From Sedimenticola sp. (GTDB taxonomy: Bacteria > Pseudomonadota > Gammaproteobacteria > Chromatiales > Chromatiaceae), in assembly GCA_011051655.1 (NCBI GenBank), contig DRKS01000006.1, positions 1-64,000 of the forward strand: DNA of 64,000 nt. The letters run 5' to 3'. Positions 54,032 to 64,000 of this stretch are shown piece after piece. The notes below the pieces were generated by a model. That model worked only from the letters and a program-made list of their open reading frames with translations. It did no database searches and was not told the DNA's origin. The stretch's first letter is position 1, and each line of letters starts with the position of its first letter. The translations under genes and the position numbers were made by a program.

Positions 54032-55819
54032 ATGACAGCAGCCGCACGACTCCCCCGCTGGACCCCCCATCGCAGGAACATCCTGCTGACTTATCTGTTT
54101 TTCGCTTACTTTTCCATTGTATTTCAGGGCATTTTGTACGCGGGGGGCATCACAGGCATCGTCGGCCTCAAGTATTCGCTGATCTACAGTCTGCTGTGGC
54201 TGCTGGTTCCGCTGTGGCTGCCCTCGCTCACCCGGGCCTGGATGTGGGGCGTCGGCCTCATCCTGTGGGCCTGTTCCCTGGTCAAACTGGGCTATTTATC
54301 CATCTATGGCCAGGAGCTTTCCCAAAGCGTTTTCTTTACCATCTTTGAAACCAACCTCATGGAAGGGACCGAGTTTTTCGAAATGTATTTTCGCTGGTGG
54401 ATGATCCCCCTGCTGATCCTCTATACCCTGCCCCCCCTGTGGATACTCAAGCACGTCAAGCCCATGCCTCCCAGCCGCCGGGCCAAACGCTGGATTACCG
54501 CCCTGGTCGCGGTTTCCTTCATGGAGCCCATCCTGGTTCACGCCAATCTGCACAATGAAGGGGCGGCCGGGATACTGGATCCCGGCGCCAGAAAGATCGT
54601 GAGCCGCATCAGCGCGGTAACACCCTGGCAACTGGTGGTCGGGTACAGTCAATACCGGACCCAGTTGCACAATGTCGAAAAACTGCTGGCCAGCGTGGGC
54701 GGCCGGGACGAGGTGCTGGCCAGGGTCTCGCTTGCCGACCGGGAGCGCCGGCAAACCTATGTGCTGGTCATTGGAGAGTCGACCGACCGCCAGCGCATGG
54801 GGCTGTACGGCTACTACCGCGACACCACGCCGGAATTGAGCCGCATGAGGGATGAGCTGTTCGTTTTTGACGATGTCATCACCCCCCGGCCCTTTACCAT
54901 CGAGGCCTTATGGCAGGCTTTGACCCTGGCGGATCAACAGCGCATCGACTGGCTGTACGACAAGCCCAACATCATCACCCTGATGAAAAGCGTTGGCTTC
55001 AGGGTGACCTGGATCACCAACCAGCAAACGGCGACTGAACGCAATACCCTTCTCACGGCCTTGTCGAAGCTCGCCGACGAGCAGGTGTATCTCAACAATC
55101 AGCGCCGCCAGAGCGCGCGGCAACTGGATTCCGTGGTGCTCGACCCCTTCAGGAAAGCACTGGATGCCCCGGCGGAGAAGAAGTTCATTATCGTGCACCT
55201 GCTGGGAACCCACTCCAAGTACCAGTATCGCTACCCGGAGGATTACGCCCGCTTCGACGGATCGGACGACACCCCCGTAAAACTCACCGCCTACCAGGCG
55301 GGGATTTACAACAGCTACGACAATGCGATCCTCTACCACGATCATGTTCTCGCCTCCATTATCGACGCCTACAAGGCCACCGACCCCTACGGGGTGTTGA
55401 TGTATTTTTCCGATCACGGGGAAGAGGTATACGACTTCCGGGATTTTCAGGGGCGCAACGAGGCCGACCCCAGCACCTATATGTATACGGTGCCTTTCAT
55501 TATCGCGCCTTCCCGGCGCTGGGCCGAGGCGCGGGGAGTGGGAGACTGGGACGCCTACGAGGGGCGCCCCTACAGCACCGAATCGGTCATCCATACCTGG
55601 TGCGACCTGGCGGCGCTGCGTTTCGAGATGTGCGACGCCGGAAAGAGCCTGGTCAGCCCCCAGTTCACCTACGGCCCCAGGCTGATCGGCGACCCCTACA
55701 AGCCATCGAGCCTGCGCGATTACAACGAAGTGCTGGGGCCTGGCGCTTCCGGCAGGAAGTTGCTGAGCCAGGGGGAACCCAGGGGATCAGGGCCGCCGCC
55801 AGCTTCAACCCTGAACTAA
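54032..55819 (+). CDS. phosphoethanolamine transferase (CptA/EptA-like)
   Basis: 595 residues. About five N-terminal membrane helices are followed by a periplasmic sulfatase-fold domain with VLVIGESTDR (metal-binding Glu), a Thr nucleophile region TPRPFTIEALW, VHLLGTHSKY and FSDHGEEVY. It transfers phosphoethanolamine from phosphatidylethanolamine to lipid A or core heptose, reducing polymyxin-type peptide binding. Next to the LPS genes, the core-modifying CptA type is likely. An ATG at 54017 is an alternative start. Confidence 0.85.
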   Translation: MTAAARLPRWTPHRRNILLTYLFFAYFSIVFQGILYAGGITGIVGLKYSLIYSLLWLLVPLWLPSLTRAWMWGVGLILWACSLVKLGYLSIYGQELSQSVFFTIFETNLMEGTEFFEMYFRWWMIPLLILYTLPPLWILKHVKPMPPSRRAKRWITALVAVSFMEPILVHANLHNEGAAGILDPGARKIVSRISAVTPWQLVVGYSQYRTQLHNVEKLLASVGGRDEVLARVSLADRERRQTYVLVIGESTDRQRMGLYGYYRDTTPELSRMRDELFVFDDVITPRPFTIEALWQALTLADQQRIDWLYDKPNIITLMKSVGFRVTWITNQQTATERNTLLTALSKLADEQVYLNNQRRQSARQLDSVVLDPFRKALDAPAEKKFIIVHLLGTHSKYQYRYPEDYARFDGSDDTPVKLTAYQAGIYNSYDNAILYHDHVLASIIDAYKATDPYGVLMYFSDHGEEVYDFRDFQGRNEADPSTYMYTVPFIIAPSRRWAEARGVGDWDAYEGRPYSTESVIHTWCDLAALRFEMCDAGKSLVSPQFTYGPRLIGDPYKPSSLRDYNEVLGPGASGRKLLSQGEPRGSGPPPASTLN

Positions 55820-55820
55820 C

Positions 55821-56279
55821 TCAGACCCTGGTGAGGTTGTTCAACACCATGAAGATCAACAATCCCTGAACCGGGGCCGCAAAGACGCCCTGGCCATTGA
55901 AATGGTCACATGCGATCGCCGCCATTTCCCACGCCGTGGCTGCGTCGGCCGGGAATGTGCTGTTACCGAAGATTTCTTCGCCGGTCTTGGCCTCCAGCTC
56001 CTTGAGGGATTCGGCCTGTTCCAGCAAGGCACCCCGGACACTGGCGTTGGCCCAGGCCCACATCCAGGACCCGGCCTCTTCGCTGAATGAACCGACCGGG
56101 ATAAAGTCGGCCTCCACCTTGGTGACGACGCCCTGCTTGAACTGGATCCTGCCGGCATTCAGGTCGTAATCGAACATGCCGTATGCGTCGAGGCTGTAGT
56201 CTTGCATCAATGCGGCCTGCTTTCGTTCCAGCTCGGCATAGCAATCGTCAATATATTTACTGCTTTTATAGTCGTTCAT
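55821..56279 (-). CDS. DUF6882-domain protein
   Basis: 152 residues with the family block SFSEEAGSWMWAWANASV and a C-terminal helix. Cytosolic, function unknown. Its start overlaps the waaA stop by 4 nt, so it is translated with the LPS genes, but nothing ties its role to LPS. Confidence 0.8.
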   Translation of the reverse strand: MNDYKSSKYIDDCYAELERKQAALMQDYSLDAYGMFDYDLNAGRIQFKQGVVTKVEADFIPVGSFSEEAGSWMWAWANASVRGALLEQAESLKELEAKTGEEIFGNSTFPADAATAWEMAAIACDHFNGQGVFAAPVQGLLIFMVLNNLTRV

Positions 56280-57559
56280 TCCAAATACCCATCGTTTGCC
56301 GCCAGCATCCGGTCAATCAGCCCCGCCAGCTTCTCCAGCGCCCCCCGGTTCTGCTCCACCACCCGGCGGCCGTTCTCCCCGACCCGGGAGCGCTCGCTGG
56401 CGTCCTCCAGCCAGCCCTCCACCACGGCCGCCAGTTCCCCGGCATTTTCGACGCGCACGGCGGCATGCTCTTGCAGCAGCAGCTCGCTGATGGCGGCGAA
56501 GTTGAAGTTGTGGGGACCGAACACCACCGGGACCCCCAGGGCGGCCGGTTCCAGCATGTTGTGCCCCCCATGTTGTACCAGGCTGCCGCCCACAAAGGCA
56601 ACATCGGCGCCCGCCAGGAAAACGGGCAATTCCCCCATGCTGTCACCCAGGAAGACCGAGGTCTCCGGTCCGCAATCCGCCTGGCTGGAGCGCCGCACGA
56701 GATTGAATCCCCGCTTCAGGCAAAGAGCGGCCACCCGGTCAAAGCGCTCGGGGTGGCGGGGCACCAGCACCAGCAGGCAGGCGGGCAGCTGCCGGCGGAT
56801 GCGCGCATGGGCGTCCAGCACCTGCTCGTCCTCCCCCTCATGGGTGCTGGCCGCCACCCAGACGGGACGGTCATGCCCCCACGCCCGGCGCACCGCCTCC
56901 GCCTGCTCGTTCAGAATGCGCGGCAGCCGGATGTCGAATTTGATGCTGCCGGTCACCTCTATCCTGTCCGGCGGCGCCCCGAGAGCAGCGAAGCGCTCGG
57001 CGTCCGCCGGGGCCTGGGCGGCGATGAGGCCGATGGTCTCGAAGGTCTGCCGGGTAAAGGCCCCCAGTCTTGCATAGCCCCTGGCGGAGCGCCCGGAGAG
57101 CCGGGCGTTGGCCAGCAGGCTGGGAATGCCCCGGCGCCGGCAGATGGCCAGCATATTGGGCCAGATCTCGGTCTCCATCAGCACCATCAGCCGCGGCCTG
57201 GCCCGGTCGAGGAAGCGCTCTACAATCCAGGGAAGATCGTACGGGGCATAGACGTGGAAGAGTTCGGCGCCGAACAGCTCCTTCACCCGCTGGGAGCCCG
57301 TCGGCGTGGTGGTGGTGATGACGATGGGTTGGTCCGGATGACGCTGCTGCAACAGCCTCACCAGCGGCAGCGCCGCCTGCACCTCACCCACGGAGACGGC
57401 ATGAATCCACAGGGTGTCCGCCCCGCCGGGGGGCTCGAACAGGCCGAGGCGCTCCTTCCAGCGGCCCCGGTAGGCGGGCGTCTTCAGGCTGCGCCACAGC
57501 AGGCGCAGGAGCATGCAGGGCAGGGCCAGGCAAAGCAGGGCTGTATAGAGGCCCCTCAT
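56276..57559 (-). CDS. waaA: 3-deoxy-D-manno-octulosonic acid transferase WaaA (KdtA)
   Basis: 427 residues, GT30. It has an N-terminal membrane anchor, WIHAVSVGEVQAALPL with the catalytic Glu, and later VGGSLVQHGGHNMLEPAALG for CMP-Kdo binding. It adds Kdo to lipid IVA on the inner membrane face. It overlaps the aldo/keto reductase gene by 4 nt. Confidence 0.96.
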   Translation of the reverse strand: MRGLYTALLCLALPCMLLRLLWRSLKTPAYRGRWKERLGLFEPPGGADTLWIHAVSVGEVQAALPLVRLLQQRHPDQPIVITTTTPTGSQRVKELFGAELFHVYAPYDLPWIVERFLDRARPRLMVLMETEIWPNMLAICRRRGIPSLLANARLSGRSARGYARLGAFTRQTFETIGLIAAQAPADAERFAALGAPPDRIEVTGSIKFDIRLPRILNEQAEAVRRAWGHDRPVWVAASTHEGEDEQVLDAHARIRRQLPACLLVLVPRHPERFDRVAALCLKRGFNLVRRSSQADCGPETSVFLGDSMGELPVFLAGADVAFVGGSLVQHGGHNMLEPAALGVPVVFGPHNFNFAAISELLLQEHAAVRVENAGELAAVVEGWLEDASERSRVGENGRRVVEQNRGALEKLAGLIDRMLAANDGYLE

Positions 57560-58365
57560 GCCGCACCGCCTTCGGGCTCATTCCCTTCGATCTCCTCCAG
57601 GGCCGCCTCCACGGCCATTACGTTGGCCCGCAGATGACCGGGATCGATGGTGCCGACGATGATGCCGCTCACCCCCGGCTGGGCGAAGATGAAGCGCATG
57701 GCCTCCGCCACGCCCCCCTCTCCGGCATGACCGCTCTGCAGCGCCTTCTTGATCAGGACGCCCTTGCTGCGCGCCGCGGCGGCCGCCAGCACCGGGAGTT
57801 CCTCCCGGTGGGCGGGGTTGCAGGTCACCATGACCATATCCGTTTCCTCCACCGCCCGCAGGCCGCCCGCCACTGTCTTGGTGGACATGCCGTGGGCGCG
57901 GATCAGCCCCCTCTCCTTCAGCTCCCGCAGGGCGTCCAGGGCGCCCTCCTGCTCCAGGATGCGCAGGTCGTCGCCATCGGAGTGGATGAGCACGGCATCC
58001 AGATAATCCGTATTCAGGTGACGCAGGCTCTGCTCGACGGTGCGCACCGTGGCGGCGTAGGAGAAATCATGACGGGACCGCCCTGCTTCAAAGAACTCCC
58101 CCGCCTTGGAGATGATGACCCAGTCCGCCCTCGGGCCCGGCAGCAGGCGGCCCAGGCGCTCCTCGCTGGCGCCGTAGGCCGGCGCGGTGTCCAGCAGGTT
58201 GATCCCCAGCTCGCGGGCCAGCGCAAGCAGGCGGCTGACGGCGGCGTCATCCGGGATCTCGAAGGGACGGGGATATTTCACCTGCCGGTTGCGCCCGAGC
58301 TTGACCGTGCCCAGCCCCAGGGGGCTGATGCGAATGCCGGTGCCGCCGAGGGGTCTCAGCTCCAT
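57556..58365 (-). CDS. aldo/keto reductase
   Basis: 269 residues from the ATG at 58365 (MELRPLGGTGIRISPLGLGTV). The catalytic Asp-Tyr-Lys-His set is seen as LLDTAPAYG, VIISKAG and LDAVLIHSDG. It is an NADPH-dependent carbonyl reductase with unknown substrate. It is overlapped on both sides by its neighbours, so it is transcribed with the FAD oxidoreductase and waaA. Confidence 0.93.
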   Translation of the reverse strand: MELRPLGGTGIRISPLGLGTVKLGRNRQVKYPRPFEIPDDAAVSRLLALARELGINLLDTAPAYGASEERLGRLLPGPRADWVIISKAGEFFEAGRSRHDFSYAATVRTVEQSLRHLNTDYLDAVLIHSDGDDLRILEQEGALDALRELKERGLIRAHGMSTKTVAGGLRAVEETDMVMVTCNPAHREELPVLAAAAARSKGVLIKKALQSGHAGEGGVAEAMRFIFAQPGVSGIIVGTIDPGHLRANVMAVEAALEEIEGNEPEGGAA

Positions 58366-59537
58366 GCGCCCACCTCTTCCCAGGGCGGCCGCGCCAGGGG
58401 CGGCCTGGACAGCCCCTCCAGACGCGGGGTTTCGCCCCCACCCGGCGTGACGCCCTCCCCTTCGAGGCAGGCCGCCACCGCGTCGGCCAGGCAGGGGGCG
58501 AAGGCCAGCTTGGTGGGCCAGGCGGTGATGACGCCGGCGTCGCTGCGGACGAACCAGGCATCCGGGCGCCTGCCGCCCGGGGTGGCGATCTCCGCCCGGT
58601 CGATGCGCCGGGCGGCCCAGCGGACCTGCGACAGGTCCAGCCAGGGCAAAAGTGCCGCCAGTTCCGCCTTGCCGGCGGCAATCTGGGCGGCCTCGTCCCG
58701 CTCCACGCCGCTCTCCGCCACCTGGCCGCCGAGATGCCAGACCACCTCGCCGCCGCCCAGGGGATAGCTGGTCACGGTCAGGCGGGGATTGGCGCTGGCG
58801 CCCAGGCAATGGGCATGGAGCCCGGGCAGGGGGCCGCGGGCCATCAGCATGTGCAGGGGGCGGCGCTGCATGCGGGGGGTCTCGCGGCCCAGCCGGCGCA
58901 ACAGCGCCTCGTTGCCGGCGCCGGCGCAGAGCACCAGCCGCCGCGCCCTCAGATTCAGGCAACCCAGGGCCAGGCGGCCCGGCCGCGCCGGATCGAAACG
59001 CACCTGTCCGGGCCCCACGGCATAGCAGGCCTCCCCATGCCGGCGCACCAGCTCCGCCACCAGGGAAGGCACGTCCAGCACCGGCTCTTCCAGGCGGTAG
59101 ACGTTGCCCTGGAATTGGGGGGTGCGAAACAGGCCGGGCCAGTCATCCCGCTGTAACGACGCCATGCGGCTGCGCATCAGCCTGCCGGCAAAGAAACCGG
59201 CCATGCGTGACCCCAGGTTCTCCGTGGACCAGAGGTATTGATGCCGGGACAGCACCCGCACCCGGCTCAGGTCCGGCTCACCGCTGCCGGCCAGGCAGGC
59301 GCGCCAGCGCCGGGGCATGTCGCCGATGGCCCGGGCCGACTCGCTGAGGCTGCCGCTCAGGGCGTATTTGGCGCCGCCGTGGATGATGCCCTGGGCGGCG
59401 ATGGTCTGGACGCCGCCCAGGCCGCCGGTCTCCAGCAGGATGGCGGCAAAGCCCGCCCGGCGCAGCCGCGCCAGGGTCCAGAGCCCGGCGATGCCGCCGC
59501 CGAAGATGACAACATCCACTGAGGCCCGGTCAGTCAT
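58356..59537 (-). CDS. FAD-dependent oxidoreductase (DAO/glycerol-3-phosphate dehydrogenase-like)
   Basis: 393 residues with a Rossmann nucleotide fold at the start (VVIFGGGIAGLWTLARLRRAG), then LLETGGLGGVQTIAAQGIIHGG, and LVLCAGAGNEALL as the second FAD contact. Substrate unknown. The gene overlaps the aldo/keto reductase by 10 nt, and such FAD/AKR pairs near waaA are recurrent in gammaproteobacteria. Confidence 0.88.
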   Translation of the reverse strand: MTDRASVDVVIFGGGIAGLWTLARLRRAGFAAILLETGGLGGVQTIAAQGIIHGGAKYALSGSLSESARAIGDMPRRWRACLAGSGEPDLSRVRVLSRHQYLWSTENLGSRMAGFFAGRLMRSRMASLQRDDWPGLFRTPQFQGNVYRLEEPVLDVPSLVAELVRRHGEACYAVGPGQVRFDPARPGRLALGCLNLRARRLVLCAGAGNEALLRRLGRETPRMQRRPLHMLMARGPLPGLHAHCLGASANPRLTVTSYPLGGGEVVWHLGGQVAESGVERDEAAQIAAGKAELAALLPWLDLSQVRWAARRIDRAEIATPGGRRPDAWFVRSDAGVITAWPTKLAFAPCLADAVAACLEGEGVTPGGGETPRLEGLSRPPLARPPWEEVGAWS

Positions 59538-59589
59538 TTTGGTTCAAAACTGTCCTCGTCATGGGATAAGCGCTTTCCGGCCCACGAAA

Positions 59590-59628
59590 AATCCCCCTCC
59601 ATCCCCCTTTTCCAAAGGGGGAGGTATC
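59590..59628. terminator. CCCCCTTT/AAAGGGGG hairpin, likely terminator and dispersed repeat
   Basis: CCCCCTTT (59603-59610), TCC, AAAGGGGG (59614-59621). On the minus strand the stem is followed by GGAGGGGGATTTTT, so it could end hldE transcripts. Similar CCCCCTTT..AAAGGGGG sequences are common repeats in environmental bacteria. Confidence 0.5.
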
Positions 59629-59692
59629 CCGGCGGGTTTTCGGGACGTTCCCGGGAGGAAGAAGGCACTTTATTTCTCAGCGCCCGCCTGGT

Positions 59693-61117
59693 TCATTTTT
59701 CCCTGATGGAGTCGACGATGGCGGTGGTGGAGATGCCGTCCACGTAGGTCAGAACCCGCACCTCGCCGCCGCTCTCGCGCACGCACTTGGCGCCGGGGAT
59801 CCTGTCCGGGTCGTTGTCGCCGCCCTTGACCAGGTAGTCCGGCTTGAGGCGGCAGATCAGCCGCTCGGGGGTGTCTTCACAAAAGGGCACCACCCAGTCC
59901 ACGCAGGCCAGGGCCGCCAGCACGGTCATGCGCCGGTCCAGGCTGTTCACCGGCCGGTCCGGCCCCTTGAGCGCGCGCACGGTTTCATCCGTGTTCACCG
60001 CCACCACCAGCCGGTCGCCCAGGCGGCTGGCCTGCTCCAGGTAGGTGACATGGCCGGCATGCAGGATATCGAAACAGCCGTTGGTGAAGACGATGCGCTC
60101 CCCCCGCGCACGGGCGGCGGCCACCGCCTGCATCAGCCGCTCTTCGTCCAGGGCGCCGCGGTGGGCGGCCTGGTATTCGTGCAGGGCCCACTTGAGTTCG
60201 TCCACCGTCACCGAGGCGGTGCCCAGCTTGCCCACCACCAGGCCCGCCGCCAGGTTGGAGAGCTGGGTGGCGGACGCCAGGGGCAGACCGGCCGCCAGGC
60301 CGGCGGCCAGGGCCGCTATCACCGTGTCCCCGGCGCCGGTCACGTCATAGACCTCGCGGGCGTGGGTGGGCAGATGCCGCGGTTCTTCCCGGCGCTGCAA
60401 CAGGGTCATGCCGCTCTCGCCGCGGGTGATGAGCAGGGCCTCCAGATCATGCCGCCGCATCAGCTCCCGGCCGCGGCGCACCAGCGCCGCCTCGTCGTCA
60501 CAGGCCCCGGCCGCCGCCTCGAACTCCTTCATGTTGGGGGTGACCAGGGTGGCCCCCCGGTAGCGGGAAAAGTCACTGCTCTTGGGGTCCACCAGCACGG
60601 GCCTGCCCGCGGCCCGGGCCCGCCGGATGAACTCACCGATGTCGCGCAGCGTCCCCTTGCCATAATCGGAGAGCACCACCAGATCATGGGACGCCAGCAG
60701 GGTTTCATACTCCGACAGCAGGGCGCCATGCTCGAAACCGGGGAAACCGTCCTCGAAGTCCATGCGGATAAGCTGCTGGTGACGGCTGATCACCCGCAGC
60801 TTGGTGATGGTGGGAAACCGCTCCAGGCGCTGGAAGCGGCATTCCACGCCGGCCTCATGCAGGCCCTGTTCGAGCACCCGGGCCGGCTCATCGTCCCCGG
60901 TCAACCCCAGCAGGGTCGCCCGCCCGCCCAGCCCGGCGATGTTCAGGGCCACGTTGCCGGCCCCGCCCGGGCGGGCCTCGTTTTCACCCACCAGCACCAC
61001 GGGCACGGGGGCCTCCGGCGAAATGCGGCTGGTGTCTCCGTGCCAGTAGCGATCAAGCATCACATCACCGGCGACCAGCACGCGCACGCCGTCGAATTGG
61101 GGGATATCCAGGGCCAT
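59693..61117 (-). CDS. hldE: bifunctional heptose-7-P kinase/heptose-1-P adenylyltransferase HldE
   Basis: 474 residues. The N-terminal PfkB kinase domain (RPGGAGNVALNIAGLGG; DVTGAGDTVIAALA with the catalytic Asp) is joined to a C-terminal nucleotidyltransferase (FTNGCFDILHAGHVTYL with the HxGH motif). It makes ADP-D-glycero-beta-D-manno-heptose for LPS core. It follows msbA by 13 bp. Confidence 0.97.
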   Translation of the reverse strand: MALDIPQFDGVRVLVAGDVMLDRYWHGDTSRISPEAPVPVVLVGENEARPGGAGNVALNIAGLGGRATLLGLTGDDEPARVLEQGLHEAGVECRFQRLERFPTITKLRVISRHQQLIRMDFEDGFPGFEHGALLSEYETLLASHDLVVLSDYGKGTLRDIGEFIRRARAAGRPVLVDPKSSDFSRYRGATLVTPNMKEFEAAAGACDDEAALVRRGRELMRRHDLEALLITRGESGMTLLQRREEPRHLPTHAREVYDVTGAGDTVIAALAAGLAAGLPLASATQLSNLAAGLVVGKLGTASVTVDELKWALHEYQAAHRGALDEERLMQAVAAARARGERIVFTNGCFDILHAGHVTYLEQASRLGDRLVVAVNTDETVRALKGPDRPVNSLDRRMTVLAALACVDWVVPFCEDTPERLICRLKPDYLVKGGDNDPDRIPGAKCVRESGGEVRVLTYVDGISTTAIVDSIREK

Positions 61118-61130
61118 CAGGTTCGTTCAG

Positions 61131-62882
<1,752 letters not shown>

Positions 62883-62914
62883 GGTGAACGGACTCGAACT
62901 GGCGCATGGCTTCT

Positions 62915-63844
62915 TCAGGAATAAATTGGTGGATCAGTCTCATCGGGACGCCTGCGAAAGCGCCGGTGAATCCAGAGATACTGGGCGGGATACCGCCTTA
63001 CCCAGCCCTCGATAATGTCATTGACCCGCTGGGTGTCTGCTTCAAGATCGCCGCTGGGATAATTCTCCAGGGCCGGCTCCAGCACCACATTGTAACCGTC
63101 CCCCCCCTCCCGGCGCACGGTATAAAAAGGCACCACCGCAGCCCCCGTCAGCCTGGCCAGCCGGGCGGTCGCGGAATTGGTGGACGCCGGCTGGCCAAAA
63201 AATTTCACAAACACCGACGCCTTGCGCTGGGTGTTCTGATCCGGCGCATACCATACCGGGTGATTTCCCTTCAGGCTCCGGATCATTTCCCGCACATTAT
63301 CCCTGTGTATGGCCTTCACCTCTTTCCGCCCTCTTCTGTCCGCCATTATCTTCTCAATCACCGGGTTGTCATGCCGGCGGTACATGGCATGGAAAGGCGT
63401 GAACATATAAAGCAGCCGCCCTCCGAGATCCAGGGAAGTGAAATGGGCGGAAAGCAAAATAACGCCTTTTCCCCGCTCCAGCGCCTTTTCCAGATGCTCC
63501 AGTCCCTCGATATGAGCCAGTTTTTGCAGACGGCCGGGGGGCCACCACCAGCCGATCGGGATCTCAAACAGCCCCATCCCGAGGGACTCGAAATGCTCTT
63601 GCAAGACCTGTTGCCGCTTGGCTTCGTCCCATTCCGGGAAACAAAGGCGGAGATTGATATCTGCAATATTTCTTCTATCCGTGGCAAAGTGATAACCAAG
63701 CCGCCCTATCAGCCGTCCCAGGGATAAGATCCAGGAAAATGGCAGCAGCACGCTAAGCCATAACAGAAAAATACCGATCCATGTCGGCCAAAAACGGGGA
63801 GACGCCAGCGAAAGGCCTGAAGACTGTTTTTTTTGTTTTCTCAT
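62915..63844 (-). CDS. LpxL/HtrB-type lipid A late acyltransferase
   Basis: 309 residues with one N-terminal membrane helix and the HxxxxD active site in LLSAHFTSLDLGGR. FHAMYRRHDNP and GAAVVPFYTVRREGG are family blocks. It adds a secondary acyl chain to Kdo2-lipid A. LpxL versus LpxM/LpxP cannot be told apart from this sequence alone. Confidence 0.93.
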   Translation of the reverse strand: MRKQKKQSSGLSLASPRFWPTWIGIFLLWLSVLLPFSWILSLGRLIGRLGYHFATDRRNIADINLRLCFPEWDEAKRQQVLQEHFESLGMGLFEIPIGWWWPPGRLQKLAHIEGLEHLEKALERGKGVILLSAHFTSLDLGGRLLYMFTPFHAMYRRHDNPVIEKIMADRRGRKEVKAIHRDNVREMIRSLKGNHPVWYAPDQNTQRKASVFVKFFGQPASTNSATARLARLTGAAVVPFYTVRREGGDGYNVVLEPALENYPSGDLEADTQRVNDIIEGWVRRYPAQYLWIHRRFRRRPDETDPPIYS

Positions 63845-64000
63845 CTTAACGAATCGTTACTGATCTTGCAGCCCTGATGGTCTGTGGTGAGATGTCTAAA
63901 CAAGCTGAGACAATAAGGTGCGGGCAGAGACAATTTTCGGCCGCTGAAGCTCAAAACAGTCCTGCTCAACCCAGGGAAGGTCGATAGCCGCTTGAAACGC
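63845..64000. other. window-end stretch upstream of the lipid A acyltransferase
   Basis: 156 bp with no gene recognised; a 31-codon plus-strand frame has no family features. Probably the upstream region of the LPS operon. Confidence 0.4.

Noticed and set aside
63893-63985. 31-codon frame at the window end
   Set aside because: Too short, no ribosome site, no family features.

Overview
The window is GC-rich, densely packed bacterial chromosome. Gene content and order point to a microaerobic gammaproteobacterium, possibly of the sulfur-oxidiser/Chromatiales type. The signs are the rpsU-yqeY-dnaG-rpoD operon facing tsaD with plsY-folB-folK beyond it, leuS-lptE-holA, an LPS core/lipid A cluster (waaA, hldE, msbA, an LpxL-type acyltransferase), a complete cbb3 oxidase operon with an FNR, and PEP-CTERM genes. 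No rRNA, CRISPR array or prophage was seen, and the species cannot be named from the sequence alone.

Layout. 0-4 kb: a MidA-type methyltransferase and a pteridine reductase, then two GNAT/autoinducer-synthase-fold acyltransferases. One belongs to the exosortase-associated family; the other is fused to a cyclic-nucleotide-binding domain. An IS110-like remnant and strong hairpins follow. 4-8.6 kb: tRNA-Ile2(CAU), rpoD, dnaG, yqeY, rpsU. 8.7-11.4 kb: tsaD, plsY, folB, folK, with a REP-like inverted repeat supplying the stop codons of both tsaD and plsY. 11.5-20.3 kb: a LolA-like periplasmic protein, an acidic-domain DUF1302-like barrel, a broken ParE/RelE toxin, an RND/MMPL exporter with an N-terminal PAS domain, and the PEP-CTERM TPR lipoprotein PrsT. 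20.3-25.1 kb: a PEP-CTERM protein with a sigma-54-like promoter and two spaced 18-nt repeats, a ThiF-nitroreductase pair, yefM-yoeB and a YqhA-type membrane protein. 25.5-36 kb: a tetraheme cytochrome, hemC, a DUF59 Fe-S assembly factor, an NnrS-like membrane protein, HDOD, Nif3, a DegS-like protease, rubredoxin facing superoxide reductase, DUF6502/DUF5666, and a small secreted protein behind a two-operator promoter. 35.8-47.1 kb (minus strand): FNR, ccoNOQP, ccoG, ccoH, ccoI, ccoS, rubrerythrin and a TauE/SafE protein. 47-53.4 kb: leuS, lptE, holA, a second FNR-like regulator with unusual cysteine spacing, and DUF3034. 54-64 kb: a phosphoethanolamine transferase and the LPS/lipid A gene cluster.

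Functional themes are low-oxygen respiration (cbb3, FNR, NnrS-like, hemC, multiheme cytochrome), reductive oxygen-stress defence (superoxide reductase, rubredoxin, rubrerythrin), envelope building and decoration (LPS genes, phosphoethanolamine transferase, PEP-CTERM system, RND/LolA-like/barrel export set), and core translation and replication genes.

The most interesting structures are: (1) a TA-flanked MITE present twice in the same architecture, its right end on the stop codon of one gene and its left end just upstream of hemC or fnr, one copy carrying an extra hairpin-rich insert; (2) the PAS-RND exporter with its LolA-like and barrel partners; (3) the GNAT-cyclic-nucleotide-winged-helix fusion beside the exosortase acyltransferase; (4) the predicted sigma-54 promoter and tandem repeats of the PEP-CTERM gene; (5) palindromic operators inside the promoters of the 35.2-kb secreted-protein gene and ccoN.
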